Source of the DNA: Botryosphaeria dothidea
Lineage: Eukaryota; Ascomycota; Dothideomycetes; Botryosphaeriales; Botryosphaeriaceae
Length of the DNA: 64,000 nucleotides
Reading direction: 5' to 3'
NCBI GenBank assembly: GCA_011503125.2
Contig: WWBZ02000062.1
Coordinates: forward strand, 2,108,001-2,172,000
In this document: positions 44,229 through 55,698 of the stretch, piece after piece
Position numbering within the stretch: position 1 is the stretch's first letter
Layout of the letters: every line of letters begins with the position of its first letter
Notes under the pieces: generated by a model
Database searches by the model: none
Told to the model about the DNA's origin: nothing
The model's input: only the letters and a program-made list of their open reading frames with translations
Program-made: the position numbers and the translations under genes

Positions 44229-47074
44229 ATGGTCCGCAAGTTGAACTACGACGATTTCTCCGGTGCCACTCGCCCTTTCCGGGCCGATGCCGAGTTGGAC
44301 GACCTTGAGGTTGAGGGAGAAATTCCCCCTGAGTTGAATGGAACCTTCTACCGTGTACGTGAGCCCTTTTTGGATTTCCATTCAAACCGTACCTGAGCAC
44401 TTGCACCTGCAACTTTCACCGCCGTGTATCCATCCATCATCTTTCCTCCGGCGTTGTATTATCAGCAATGCTACGCAGGGAACACATCACCGGCCCGGGA
44501 CCGGCTTCCCGGCCTTCACTCACCCGCGGGACAGGTGATGCACGACCCCTACTACCCGCGCGACTACTACAAGGCCGGCAGCAAGACGATCCCCTTCGAC
44601 GGCGACGGCTCCATCAGCGCGTTCCGCATCAAGGACGGCAAGTGCGCCTTCAAGCAGCGCTACGTGCTGACGGAGCGCTTCCTCGCCGAGCGGCGCGCCG
44701 GCCGCGCCATGTTCGGCATCCTCAAGACGCCCTTCTCGCACCACCCGTGCGTGCGCGCGGTGCAGGACAACACGGCCAACACAAACGTCATCGTGCACGC
44801 CGGGAAGTTGCTGGCGCTGAGCGAGCAAGGCCCGCCGTACGAGCTGGACCCGAGTGAGCAGCAATCCAAAACGCCCTCCTTCCCCTTTCGGAGCATCGTG
44901 TGGAGAGTCGTCTGGCGTGGTAGAGATCTGCGGTGGAGGACTGACCACGGGTGGACCTGCAGATACGATGACGACCCTGGGAAATACGCCGTTCCCCGGG
45001 CAGATCCCTAAGGGCGCGCCCTTTACGGCGCATCCGCATGTCGATCCCAAAACCGGGGACCTTGTTGGCTATGGCTACGGTCTGAAAGGGGTTGAAAGCA
45101 AAGATGTGAGTCTGCCCTGCGTCATGTTCCTCGATGCGCGACAAGATAAACTCGGCTGCGAGCTTCTAACAGCACAGCCATATGATCATTATTCATGAGG
45201 AGTCGTAGCAGTCGTCCGCGCACGCAGAGACGGTTAATCTGTTTGAACGTCTGCGTCCGGATGAATGCTTCATCTCCGCATGCGTCAATTTTGTGCATAT
45301 GCCACTGCTCGAGATTGCCATTTTTCGCGCGCGTCAGTCGTATCGCCACTCAACACACGCACACTGACATCTGAGACAAAGTGCACGGTTTGGGTACTGG
45401 ACAAGAACGGCAAGAGGACGTTTGAGCGGACGCTAACGATGCCTGGGAATGGCTTCGTGCATGACTGTGCCATCGTGAGTTGGCGCCTGGGCTGTCGGTG
45501 CGGACGCACAGCACTGACAAACTTCAGACGGACAATTACGTTGTCCTGGAACAGATGCCGTTCGTGGCGGATGCCAGTAATGTTGAGAAGCCAGGAGGGC
45601 ACATGTGGTACGTACAAATTGCGTCCCAAGCTTGTACATGGACCAACCAGAGGGCAGGACGTACGATGCATCCGTCCCGGCCTGGTTTGGTCTCGTTCCA
45701 AGGAAGGATCCAGACCAGGCGGTGCGCTGGTTTAAATGGAAGAACGCTATGCCGGTGCACACTGGCGGATCGTTTGAGGAGGATGGGAAAGTGTAAGTGC
45801 GCTGGCGCGAAGTCGAATCCTGCGGTCGTCCCTGCGGCCTGACAGCCCAAACACAGATTCTTCGACACCAGCATCGCCATTGGGAACGCCTTCCCCTTTC
45901 TCCGTACGTCTCTTCCCAGCCCTCATATGAGGGAAATGAGTGAGGCTAATCGTCCCCGCAAAAGCAACCAAGAAAGAAAGGAGCGGCGAGAGCGGCCAGG
46001 CGGTGACAGTTAACTATGTCAGGTTCAAGATTGATCCGCAAGCTGAGACGGACCAACTGGATGATCCCGGTGGGAGTCCTCGCACGCAACGTAGCTCGGG
46101 CAGAGGCTGACCCGAAAGCGCAGAGGTCCTCGTCGATGTCCCATGCGAGTTTCCACGGACAGATGAGCGCTTTTTGACGCGCAGACGTAAGTGCCCAATA
46201 GCTTGACCAGCACAAAAGATACACTCATGCGCTTGCCCGCATTCATCGAGACAAAAGGAAAACGTGAAGCACTTGAAACCTCGACCAGGCTAACCGAACC
46301 CTCCCAACGACTCAGCGCGCTACACCTTCATGGACTGCTTCGACCCAACGGCCGTAGCCGATCCGGCGCTCCTGTATCGCGGGCTCAACTGCCTGGCGCG
46401 GTACGACGACGAGACCAAGAAATTGGAGGTCATGTCTCCCGGACAAGGAGTCCTGGTGCAGGAGCCATGCTTTAGCGCTCGCGGACCCAAGGCAGCGGAA
46501 GGGGATGGGTTCCTGATCACTCTGGTGGACAACATGCCCCTTGGGCGCAATGAAATCGTGAGTCCAGGCCTTTTCAGCCCCGTTTTCCAGCACCTTTTTC
46601 CCGCTAGTTGAGCGCCGCACCCGAATGAGGACAAACAAGTCGCCGAGGATGAAAGAAAAAAAAAAAAGAAAAGAAAGCAAGAAGCTAAAACGCGTTGGTG
46701 CCCGGCAGATCATTCAGGACACGCGTGACTTCCAGCAGGTGGTGGCACGCGTCATCCTTCCGTTCCGTGAGTGCAAAATAGGCTTTCTCTGCGCCTTCCG
46801 TTAGCCGTGTCGCGCTCGCTCGCCCGGCGGCCTGCTCTCTCTCGGTGCTGATACTTTGTCCGGGCGAGGAGCCGAGATCCCGGCCGTCTTTGTGTGTTCG
46901 GAAGGCTCGGATGGCGAAAGGGGGACGGATATCAAGGCTGACGGCTTGCCCGATTGTGTCGTAGGTCTCCGATCGGCCGTGCATGGCAACTGGGTCGACG
47001 CCGAGCGCATTCCGGAGACGGGGCCGTTCATCGAGCCCCTGCCCGACATGGGCCGCCTCTACCCTGCGAACTGA
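44229..47074 (+). CDS. carotenoid/stilbene cleavage oxygenase (RPE65 family), about 12 exons
   Basis: Exons can be traced continuously: 44229-44354, 44535-44853, 44963-45105, 45382-45474, 45528-45607, 45658-45792, 45857-45903, then from about 45962, 46115, 46313, 46709 and 46965 to the stop at 47074. The four histidines that hold the catalytic iron are present: TAHPHVD (about 45031), GFVHDCAI (45460), PVHTGGSFEED (45758) and AVHGNWVD (46982). The start (LEGEIPPELNGTFYRV-like) and MHDPYY, FDGDGSISAFR and WFGLVPRKD fit the family. It splits a C=C bond of an apocarotenoid, resveratrol or lignin-derived stilbene with molecular oxygen. It lacks a signal peptide, and its nearest recalled relatives are fungal lignostilbene/resveratrol dioxygenases (CAO-1 type). 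The many small introns explain why plain open frames look broken. No sign of damage. Confidence 0.87.
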
Positions 47075-47582
47075 CGCCCCGGCTGACGAAGCATGCGGCG
47101 CGCGCGAGAGTTGGGTGCGGCGCGCGCAGAGGAGGGTTAGTCAGGCGGAAATGAGATGCGGGCGGGCTGCTAAGCGGTGTTTTTGCGAGATCGAGCGGCC
47201 ATGCCATTGGCCGAGGGCGACTGGACGGACGCGGGGAAGGTTGTGTGTAGCTTTGACTCGTGGTCGCGGCCTGTTGCAAGTGCCAAACTTTAAATCGGCA
47301 GTGTTACTGCAGGGCACATATTACATCTCCAGGCGAGGCGCTGCCAACGGCCTGCTCTTATTGGACTCTTCCGGCCACCGTTGGCAGAGACCGCAATGCC
47401 CGAGTAGCTAGCTTTCTCCCCCAGACTACTTACGTGAACAACGTCAGTTCCTGCCTTCCCGCGTGAGTGTCTCTGCCGATCTCCTCTTCCGTCCCTCACG
47501 CCCGAAGCTGCAGCAAATTTCGGAGCAGCCAAGCCGGCTCTAGCACGAGAGGAGCCCGAACCCCGTGGCCCGACCCTTCGGC
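47075..47582. other. intergenic, promoter of the transcription factor gene
   Basis: No coding sequence is supported. The two neighbouring genes point the same way, so this contains the terminator of the oxygenase gene and the promoter of the regulator. Confidence 0.5.
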
Positions 47583-50500
47583 ATGCCCGCCGAGTACGTG
47601 TGCGCCTGCGGCAAGCGCTTCCGCCGGCGAGAACACCTGAACAGACATGCCCAGGCCCATCACAGCTCAAGTCGTCCTCATGTCTGTGGCATCTGCCAGC
47701 GCGCCTTTGCCAGAAGGTAAGCTTATCTCTGCTTCGTCGAGCCCCATTGTTCTCCCCGTTCCTGAGCGAGTCCAAAGTTTCAGATAGTCTCTTTCCTTTA
47801 CCGTCAATTACACTTCCTTCATCCACTTTCGTATCGTCTCGAGCCCTCACTGGGACTCGGCCATCGTCACCCTTCTGACGCCAGCAACCCGTCAGCGACG
47901 TCTTGAAACGGCACCTCGCGCACCATCAAGAAACCGGCAGCAGCCGCCTCCTCCGAGCATCCTCGGCCTGTGACCGCTGCCACGCCCGCAAAGAGCGCTG
48001 TTCCGGGGAACTGCCATGCACTCGCTGCGTCGAGAGCGGAGCACTGTGCCAGCGAGCGCGCCTATCACCAACGCGCGGAGGAGCCTCATCCTCAGCCGCC
48101 GCCGCCGCAGCAGTCCAGCCGCCCAGCCCACAAGGTACCTCCTTCTTCCGTGACAGCAGCAGCAGCAGCGGGAGCGGTTCCGAAAACGAGGCCCCTATGG
48201 TCCACAGCCCGCAGGCCCGGTGCGAGGATGCCGTGAACGAAGAAGACGAAGACTGCGTGTCCCCGCCGCCGTCCTACACCGCGACGCCGAGTCCATATAT
48301 GCGGCCGCAAAAAGACACGCGTCTGTACCATCAGCAGCAGCAGCAACAAGCGCCGCTCGAACACCGTAATCGTCAAGACCGCCCCAGCACCACCGTCCTC
48401 AACCTAATTTCCGCAGCGGCAGCCTATAAATCCATTATCACCGGCCTCGACGCAACGGGCACCGGCCCGGACCCCAACCGACCACCCAGCGAAATCAGCA
48501 CGCCCACCCCGCCCGTCCAGCCCGCGGCGGCGACAACCACCGCCATGATCCCGGCCGCGACCCTCCACACGCAGGCCCCCATCCCGAACTCCGTTTACTA
48601 CGCCGAAACGCACCACCCGTACCCGCAAACCACGACCTCGTCCCCCTCGCCACCACCGATCAACCACCAACTGCATGCCCCACAACCGCTCCGGCCGCTG
48701 CGCTCCGTGCGCCAACTCGAGCCGCCCCCGCCGCAACCGCAGCCACAGCCGCTGCACCCACTGACGCACCCGACGACCGCGCCGTACGCCCACGCGCAGC
48801 TGACGTCGACGCGGCTGGCCGCGCGCACGACGGCGTCGTATCCGACGATCCTGACGCCGCACCCGTTCATCCGGGCGCTGGCGGCGCGACTGGTGTCGCC
48901 CGAGCTGATCTCGCTGTACTTTGCCGACTTCCACTACTGCTGGCCGATGCTGCACCGCGGGCGCTTCCTGGAGCGGCTGGAGGAGCAGCCGGTCGAGCTG
49001 GTGTGGAGCGTGGGGCTTATTGGGAGCTTGTTCCTCGACCAGCAGAGTGGCGGCGGGGCAGGTGGGGCCGTGAGCAGTAGCCGGACGACGTCGTCGGGAG
49101 GCAGCAGTCCGTGGGGTGCGTCAGGGTCGCCGGGGAGTGTGAGGGGGTCGGCGATGACGCGGAGGGATGAGGAGGAAAGGGGGAGGAGCAGGCAACAGCA
49201 ACAGCGGTCGGGGGAAAGAAGCGGGGGTGTGCCGGGAAGAGGTGCTGGGGCGGAGGAGCGCGACACCTTCCGGAATGCGGCGAGGGAGGTGCATGAGTGG
49301 TTGTTGACGAACTTGAGCGCCCATTTGAACCAGGTATTATCGACTTTCTCTTCTCTTTCCGTATCTTTATTGGGCGACTTTTTGTTACGCAGCACATTGC
49401 TGTCTGATAAGAGATGGAACCAAGGCATCCATGGATGGAATAGAGAATCAAGATGAAAACCGATACTAAACGCACCTTTGTTTCATAGTGGCGCATCGAG
49501 GACTCGTATCCCGGGGACGAAACCAGCCAGGCGAACTTCGTTGTGGCCCAAGCACTTCTGCTGAATATCATATACGGAATTTGCGTTGACGTAAGTTTGT
49601 CATCCTCCTCTTAACCGAAGACAGCGGTCGAGAGACTCGAAGAGCTGACAAGATCCGCCTGCAGCAAACCAGCCTTCGTCTTCGCATTTCCTCGAGCCTC
49701 AGCACCCTGATTGAATGGATCCGCGAAGCCGGCCTCTTCCAAAGCGACCGAATTCTCGACAACCATGAAAGCGTCTCGAGCTCTTCTTCAAGCTGCAGTT
49801 CCGGTCTTGGCCAAGGGAGCGACACGGACTACGAGCGCTGGCTCGAACTTGAAAGCAGGAAAAGGTATGTTTCCATCCAGTGTCGTTCTCACCCAGTAAT
49901 TAACCAAGCTCTTGCGTACGAAGACTCTCCATGTCTATCTTCCGCCTCGATACATACCTCTCCATCATTCACGACCGCGCGCCTTCGATCCGCTTCCAGG
50001 AAGTCCGCGTGCCCCTCCAGTGTACACTCGCTCTTTGGGACGCTTACACAGTCGATGATTGGAGACGCGCTCGTTTGCTGGAGCCCAACGGCCGCTTGCA
50101 CAAGACCTTTTCTTCCATCTGCGCCACCGCCGCTTCCGCCAACACGCGGCAGACCATCCCCGTCCTGCTGGAAGAAGACTTCGAGCTCGGCCTCTGCGCC
50201 ATGCAGGCCCGCCTGTGGGAGGATACGCAGCAGCGGCACGAAGAGTTCGGCAACTCGAGCGACGCATTCGATTTCGGGCCCACTCGTGGTGGCAGCAACG
50301 GACGCGGCGGGATAGTGCGGGAAGGTCGGGTGGTAGATGGGCATGAGGTGGGACCGAACGATCTGATCGCTCAGGAGTTCGTCGGCTTTGGTGAAGGATG
50401 GCACGCGCAGCTGGAGCACTGGCGTGTGCATCGCGAGCGCTGTCAGCAGGTCAACACCGGATATGCGCCGCCGGCGCACTGGCGGCGGACACGCTTCAAC

Positions 50501-51136
50501 ACGTCGATACTGTACTTCCTGTCGTACGTCCGAATGCACGCGGACGTGGTGCTGATACGGCGCTTGAGTGCAAGTCTGCAAAAAGAACGAAGCGGGAGGA
50601 TGACGCCGGCGTCGATGTCTTCCATGTCGAATCGAAGGCTGGAGAACCGCGCCCATGCCTGGGCGGGGTCAAGGAACGCACGCATTGCGGTGAGGTACGC
50701 AGCGCAGATGTTCCGGCTGTATGCGGAGGAAGTGGACATGTTTGCTTCCAGTTTTCAGCGCATTGATCCGTTCAGCGTCGGCTGCATGTTCCGTGCTGGC
50801 CTGGTGGTATGGGCATACACTCGCTCGAACCTTGTCTGTGAGCTTTGCTCTGATCTCTCTCCGGAAAACCCGGAGGATCCGGGCATGTCAAGCCCTTTCT
50901 TTGGACCTCGAGTTGTGTGCGAGTTGGCAGAAATTTGGGGTCCAGTGGATTCGGAATACGCCAATTACTGGATTTTGAACGGTGGTAAAGCATCCATGAA
51001 CGGTAATCTCTTATGTGCATGTGGCCTTCCACAGCTCATTGACGCCTTCGCCATAATCATGAGAAGGGGGGCAGCGGGGTCAACGTTCGTCGAGCCGCTC
51101 ATCAAGACGCTCGAGAACCTTAAGTATTGCCGTTAG
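47583..51136 (+). CDS. transcription factor with C2H2 fingers and a Zn2Cys6 cluster
   Basis: Exons 47583-47716, 47896-49333, 49489-49590, 49665-49864 and 49924-51136 join in phase to 1028 residues. Two C2H2 fingers come first. Finger 1 (YVCACGKRFRRREHLNRH) has only one residue between its cysteines; finger 2 (HVCGICQRAFARSDVLKRH) is standard and is split by intron 1. A binuclear zinc cluster follows at once: CDRCHARKERC then CTRCVESGALC, spacing C-x2-C-x6-C-x5-C-x2-C-x6-C. A long low-complexity region rich in proline, glutamine and serine separates these from a fungal-specific transcription factor (MHR-like) domain starting near 48860 (HPFIRALAARLVSPELISLYFADFH). This three-zinc layout is a known fungal class. 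It is likely a nuclear activator; its targets are unknown, though the oxygenase gene is adjacent. Confidence 0.88.
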
Positions 51137-51195
51137 CGATACGAGGATGGCTCTGAATCGCGAAACAAAGAAGCCTCGATTTTCCACAAGAGGCT

Positions 51196-52575
51196 TTAGT
51201 CTTCCTCCGGTGGGGGCGAAGCTTCTGGGCCATCAGTTCTTCTCCTCTTCTGAGGAGGCTGCTCCGTCCTGGCTTCTGACGGGCTGTCCCTGAGCGCCGT
51301 CTCATCAACAAGGAGGCCTTCAGCAGCAACTTCGTCATCCTCGCCCCAGCCATACATCTCATCAGAGCCAAGCTCGTCCTCCGAGTCAGCCACTTCGGTA
51401 TATGTCCGTGTTGCTGGCCGTGTTGGCGATGTCAGCGTCTGAATGGGCACCTCCACCGTCTTCAAGTCAACATCAGACAATCCCGACTGGAGAACATCAG
51501 CGTTGAAGCACGAGGGGTTTATTGCGAAAAACTTACACTTCCAACAGTGAATGGAATGATGGCGCCCAGGCCGTCGGCCTCTCTGACGCCAACACCGCCT
51601 ACTTTTACAATACCGATGTAGCGAACTTGCTTCCTCTTTTCATCGTCGAGATCTGCAAGCCTCCCAGGATCAGGTGGCCAATCCTGGAACATGACCAGTC
51701 GTGTTGCGATGCCGTTGTCCCATTCCAGCCCTGCCATTGCGGGGGCGAGTAATGCACTGTCGTCTCTGTATCGAGTCGTTACCTGGTTCGTGACAAGCAC
51801 CGGAATGTCTCGGATGGCGGCAATCTTGCTGAGCGTAGAAACAAGGTTGTTCATCACAGCATACCGTCGACCTGCTGCCCAATTCCCATCTTTCTTGTTA
51901 TCTTTCACCGCTCGAGTACGCGGATAGGTAGAGTCGAACAGAGTTGAAACCGAGTCAACCACTATCAGGGCGGTTCCCTGCGGAGGAAACACTGTGGGCG
52001 GGTGTACAAAAAGCGCAAGCAAATGCGCAAGTGTTGGGACAAAGTAATGATGGAAGCGGAGGAGCATATCGGTCACTGTGAGATTTCCGTCAATAGAGGA
52101 GCTCAACCCCTCAGGCGACGGTGATGGAGAGGCAGATAGAAGTGCTTCAAGACGTGGTTTGGGTACAGCATTGGCTGCGGCTATTTCAACGTTAGCGATA
52201 TACCCCTAATACATGAGAATCTTACTCACCTATCCAAACGACATGACCACCTCTCTGTAGAGCATTCTTGGTTGCCTGAAGCCTTCCCATTGATGTTCAG
52301 TATTGTATTCGCATTCTGATTGTGAGCCTTTGAGCATATCAAATACGCACATACCCAAGAGCTGTCTTGCCAGACCCCGGTGGTCCGTAGATCTCGGTCA
52401 CTTGGCCGCGGCTGAAGCCTCCCTGACTCGGGCCGCCAGTGTTGGACTGTAACAAGGCGTCGAGTTGTTTAAGCCCGGTAGATATGGCGCGAGAACCACT
52501 GATTCTGAGGGAGCGAAGTGCTTGGGACGCGGAGACGGTGGGCAGTCTGTCTACGGCTCGGGTTAGCAGCTGCAT
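51196..52575 (-). CDS. Rad51-paralogue RecA-family ATPase
   Basis: Four exons (52575-52355, about 52295-52230, about 52183-51541, about 51487-51196) join to read TALGLQATKNALQRGGHVVW across intron 1. The start MQLLTRAVDRLPTVSASQAL is the first ATG in frame. Features: ISTGLKQLDALL, GQVTEIYGPPGSGKT (Walker A), ALIVVDSVSTLF (Walker B), and the RecA-type segment IAAIRDIPVLVTNQVTTR. A polar C-terminal tail of about 95 residues, rich in acidic residues and ending EASPPPEED, follows. The helix-hairpin-helix start of Rad51 itself is missing, so this is a paralogue, closest by general layout to the Rad55/Rad57/XRCC2 group. It would assist Rad51 filament formation in homologous recombination repair in the nucleus. 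Confidence 0.83.
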
Positions 52576-52997
52576 GCGGCGTAGACTGGGGTGGCGTACG
52601 AGCAGACTGGGATGAGGACGGCGGATTCATGTCTTGGACGGCCATTGTCATCGATACAGGCGCATTGGCGGCAGGTGAAGCGCCGTCGCTCCCCATGAAG
52701 GTATGTGGATGAATGGCGGTCGCGAGTCGATGCTGGGAGACGCGTCGGAGGCCGGAGACGCGCGCGACGTCAGCGCCACATGAGTCATGCACGGGCCCTC
52801 GATCTGCTTTCCCTCCATCAGTGTAAGCTTCTTCTCCAGCACAACATCAATTATTTAGAGCTCCACGCGGTATGGCGCAAGTATTTGAGCAGCCAGCATT
52901 TCCAATCGTCTGAAATCTCTGTAGCTTCCTATTCGAGCACGCTTCGCCCTTCTTTCTGTCAGGTTTTCTTCCCATCGCTCCTTTACAGCTTTCCCCA
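52576..52997. promoter_or_regulatory. divergent promoter of Rad51 paralogue and MOSC genes
   Basis: The two genes start 422 bp apart and face away from each other. Some frames run through this stretch on the minus strand but meet a stop just before the chosen start. No TATA box is clear. Confidence 0.5.
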
Positions 52998-54362
52998 ATG
53001 GCAGGCGTTGATCCGAAAATCGGCGGCGTGCCGCTATTGGATCTGGCGGAGAAGTGGCCTATCATTCTTTCAATTCTTCTGGTCACCGCTGCAACCACAG
53101 CTATCGCGGCTGTTTTCCTGGATGTTCGTCGCCAGAATCAACAGCCGCGCTCTCCAGCAGGCTGTCGCAAGCTCGGTCTTCCTCCCGGAAGGTCAAATCT
53201 CCAAGACCAGTACAATCCGAAGTACGCCCAAGGCGCCGATGACGACAAGTCAACGTGGAGAGTCAAGGCACTCTGCGTCCATCCAATTAAAAGCTGTTTC
53301 CCAGTCGAACTGGATAGCGGTGAAGTGATTCCCGCTGGTATGAAATATGACCGTCAGTACACCTTTGCCCAGCTCGTCAGCTCGGTCGCGAAGGATGGAA
53401 GCTGGGACATCTCCCATCAATGGACATTTGTTACTCAGCGTCAGTCGCCACATCTGACAAAAGTCACTACCGAGATCTGGGTACCCGATCCTTCGTCCTC
53501 CACATATTCCCCAGATGCCGAGTACGTCAGAAGTGAGGGTTGTATTGTTGTATCTTTCCCTTATATCGAAGACACTCTCTGGATCAGCTACCAGCTACAG
53601 AGGCTAGGAAACCTCATCCGCAGGACAATTTTCCATCAGCAGGATCTCAGCTCCGATGGACCCCGCATCTCTTTCCGCATCCCCTTCAAACCTTCTCCAG
53701 ACCGCATCAAAGAGAAAGCCTACCCCCGAGAGAGCATGAAAATATGGGATGAATGCCCTGAAGCACTGAACATGGGCATCGAGATCCCGCCAGACGTCCT
53801 TGCGAAGCTCAAATACGCTCTGGGCATATCTAACCAGTTGACCCTCTTCCGCATCGATCCACAGCGTTTCCGTGAAGTCTACCGCAACGCACCGCGCAAG
53901 GGACAAGAGGTCGATTACCAGCCCGTCGTCGGTATGGCCGATGCGTATCCTCTCCATATCATCAACCTAGCCAGCGTCCACGACGTCGCGTCTCGCCTTC
54001 CTGGTCACACCAAGCTCGACGCCATCCGCTTTCGCGCCAACATCTATTTGACCGGTCCACCCCGCTATGCTGAAGAGGACTGGCGCAAAATCCGCGTAGG
54101 ATCACGCCGATATGATGTTAGCGCTCGCACAGCACGCTGCACGATGCTAAATGTTAATCCGGGAACTGGCGAGCGCGAACGTAACGAGCCGTACAAGACG
54201 ATGGCAACTTTCAGAAAGATCGACTCTGGGGCACCGAAGTGGCCGTGTTTGGGGATGCAGTTGGTGCCAATAAGTGGCGACGAGGGTCCTATTGCGGTTG
54301 GAGATGAAGTCGTAGTGGAGGAGATCGGGGAGCACTGTTACATTCCGCAGGGGCCGTCTTAG
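52998..54362 (+). CDS. membrane-anchored MOSC-domain (mARC-like) protein
   Basis: A single exon encodes 454 residues. One N-terminal transmembrane helix (PIILSILLVTAATTAIAAVF, residues 21-40) is followed by a MOSC N-terminal barrel (VKALCVHPIKSCFPVEL, GMKYDRQYTF). The MOSC core reads PLHIINLASVHDVASRLP and FRANIYLTG, then the loop ARTARCTMLNVNPGTG, whose cysteine is the expected molybdenum ligand, and CLGMQLVP. The layout matches the mitochondrial amidoxime-reducing component, which reduces N-hydroxylated compounds with cytochrome b5 and its reductase. The helix suggests outer-membrane or ER anchoring. Substrate use is inferred from family only. Intact and intronless. Confidence 0.9.
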   Translation: MAGVDPKIGGVPLLDLAEKWPIILSILLVTAATTAIAAVFLDVRRQNQQPRSPAGCRKLGLPPGRSNLQDQYNPKYAQGADDDKSTWRVKALCVHPIKSCFPVELDSGEVIPAGMKYDRQYTFAQLVSSVAKDGSWDISHQWTFVTQRQSPHLTKVTTEIWVPDPSSSTYSPDAEYVRSEGCIVVSFPYIEDTLWISYQLQRLGNLIRRTIFHQQDLSSDGPRISFRIPFKPSPDRIKEKAYPRESMKIWDECPEALNMGIEIPPDVLAKLKYALGISNQLTLFRIDPQRFREVYRNAPRKGQEVDYQPVVGMADAYPLHIINLASVHDVASRLPGHTKLDAIRFRANIYLTGPPRYAEEDWRKIRVGSRRYDVSARTARCTMLNVNPGTGERERNEPYKTMATFRKIDSGAPKWPCLGMQLVPISGDEGPIAVGDEVVVEEIGEHCYIPQGPS

Positions 54363-54925
54363 GAGCCGGACTGATGGGCGTTTGAGGAGTTGATTGGGCA
54401 TGAAAAGTCATGGTCACTTTCTTTGTATGTAACATATCTCGGTCTGTAATGAAAACCATTCCGGGCCAAGAATCCAGGAACGTCAAATGGTTGGCAATTC
54501 AGTTGGACTATGCACACCATATGAAAAACTAACTTGAGTTCAGCCAGTATCTCGCATCAGGATCTCCCTTGCCCAGAACATAACCCCAAGACGCCCAAAT
54601 ACCGGACTGGCTGGACTGAACCGCCAGTCTTCTCTTTCCGATTTTCCGTGTTGGAGCCTCTGGCCCGCCCCGACTTCTTGACTTGGCCTTTTCGAGCCGT
54701 CTGTGTTGTGGCATGCTGTCCCACCGGCGGTAGATCCATTTCATTTATGCCAGTCTCCATGACATACACCCAAGACTTGAGAACTTCCCAAGGCTGTGTC
54801 TGTCTCCTCTGCCGGCCAGTATCGCCTTGAGATAATTCTCAGATACACCGTCCAGGCCGCCAGAAACATGATCTCTCATCTCACATATCCGTCAGCACTG
54901 AGCTGTCTCTCCCGAACCAATCCTC
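54363..54925. other. intergenic, convergent gene ends
   Basis: The MOSC and STEEP1-like genes end toward this stretch. No coding sequence is supported. Confidence 0.5.
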
Positions 54926-55432
54926 TCACCTCCCAGCACCCGTATCACCTCCCTCTCCCCTCTTCATCTCCTCCGTCCCTACAACCGCCCCCTCCAGCAA
55001 ATATGCTACATCCCCTCTTGCCCCGCTCTTTCCCTCCCCCTCGCTCCCCCAATGGCTCCAATCCAGGTGATACCCCACCGCGCATCTGCACCGCGCACAC
55101 CGCTGCGGGTATCTCTTCTCTAGTCCATCCTCACGCTGTACTATACGCGGTTTACGATCACGGTCGGGCTGCACGTGTAGCAGGAGCGCGTAGTGGCGGT
55201 CTTCGTCGTCTTCCTCGGGCGGCCGTGTCGGTAGAGGCAGGATGTAAGCGCGGTCGAGCGGCGTGGTGTCTGGGTTCGAGGCACCGCGGCGGGGCAACGA
55301 GGAGAGCGGAGTGGTGGTGGCGAAGAGTAGCTGGGTGCAGACGCAGTGGTAGGTGTAGACTGGCGTTTCCGCTGGTGCGGCGGAGGTAGAGGCGGGTGTG
55401 GGTGAAGCGCGTGGAGGGGAAGCGGTCGCCAT
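54926..55432 (-). CDS. STEEP1: STEEP1 (CXorf56) homologue
   Basis: A single exon encodes 168 residues from ATG 55432; an upstream ATG at 55483 would add 17 residues. The conserved core has YTYHCVCTQLLFATT, the central REDGLEKRYPQRCARCRCAVGY and a closing YLLEGAVVGT. Two CxC/CxxC groups suggest zinc binding. In animals STEEP1 promotes exit of STING from the ER, but the family is far older than STING, so the fungal role must differ. In yeasts and moulds it is uncharacterised. The N-terminus is Ala/Pro-rich and likely disordered. It starts 267 bp from the divergent HIT gene. Confidence 0.8.
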   Translation of the reverse strand: MATASPPRASPTPASTSAAPAETPVYTYHCVCTQLLFATTTPLSSLPRRGASNPDTTPLDRAYILPLPTRPPEEDDEDRHYALLLHVQPDRDRKPRIVQREDGLEKRYPQRCARCRCAVGYHLDWSHWGSEGEGKSGARGDVAYLLEGAVVGTEEMKRGEGGDTGAGR

Positions 55433-55698
55433 GGTGGATTGTTGCGCCGTCAGAAGAGTTGAGGTTTCGCTGTGGTGTATCAAAGCTTGCGATAGTCCGT
55501 TTGAGCTTTGGAGGGCAATTCAAGGACGATTGATGTGGAGTGCAGGTAGAGAAGTCGAGGTTCAGCACGCGGAATTTCTGGTCGAACGCGCCAAGGCGTA
55601 GGGCTGAGAGAGCTGCCATGACGCACGCATCCAGAACTTTCCTTCGCACTCTTCCACCTCTTCCACCGCAGGCCAACTGACCGACCAAATCACCCACA
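55433..55698. promoter_or_regulatory. bidirectional promoter of STEEP1-like and HIT genes
   Basis: Only 266 bp separate two divergent start codons, so the genes must share control DNA. A CT-rich stretch precedes the HIT start. No individual sites are recognised. Confidence 0.5.

Noticed and set aside
48404..48955. 183-codon arginine/glycine-rich frame on the minus strand
   Set aside because: Antisense shadow of the proline/glutamine-rich part of the transcription factor.
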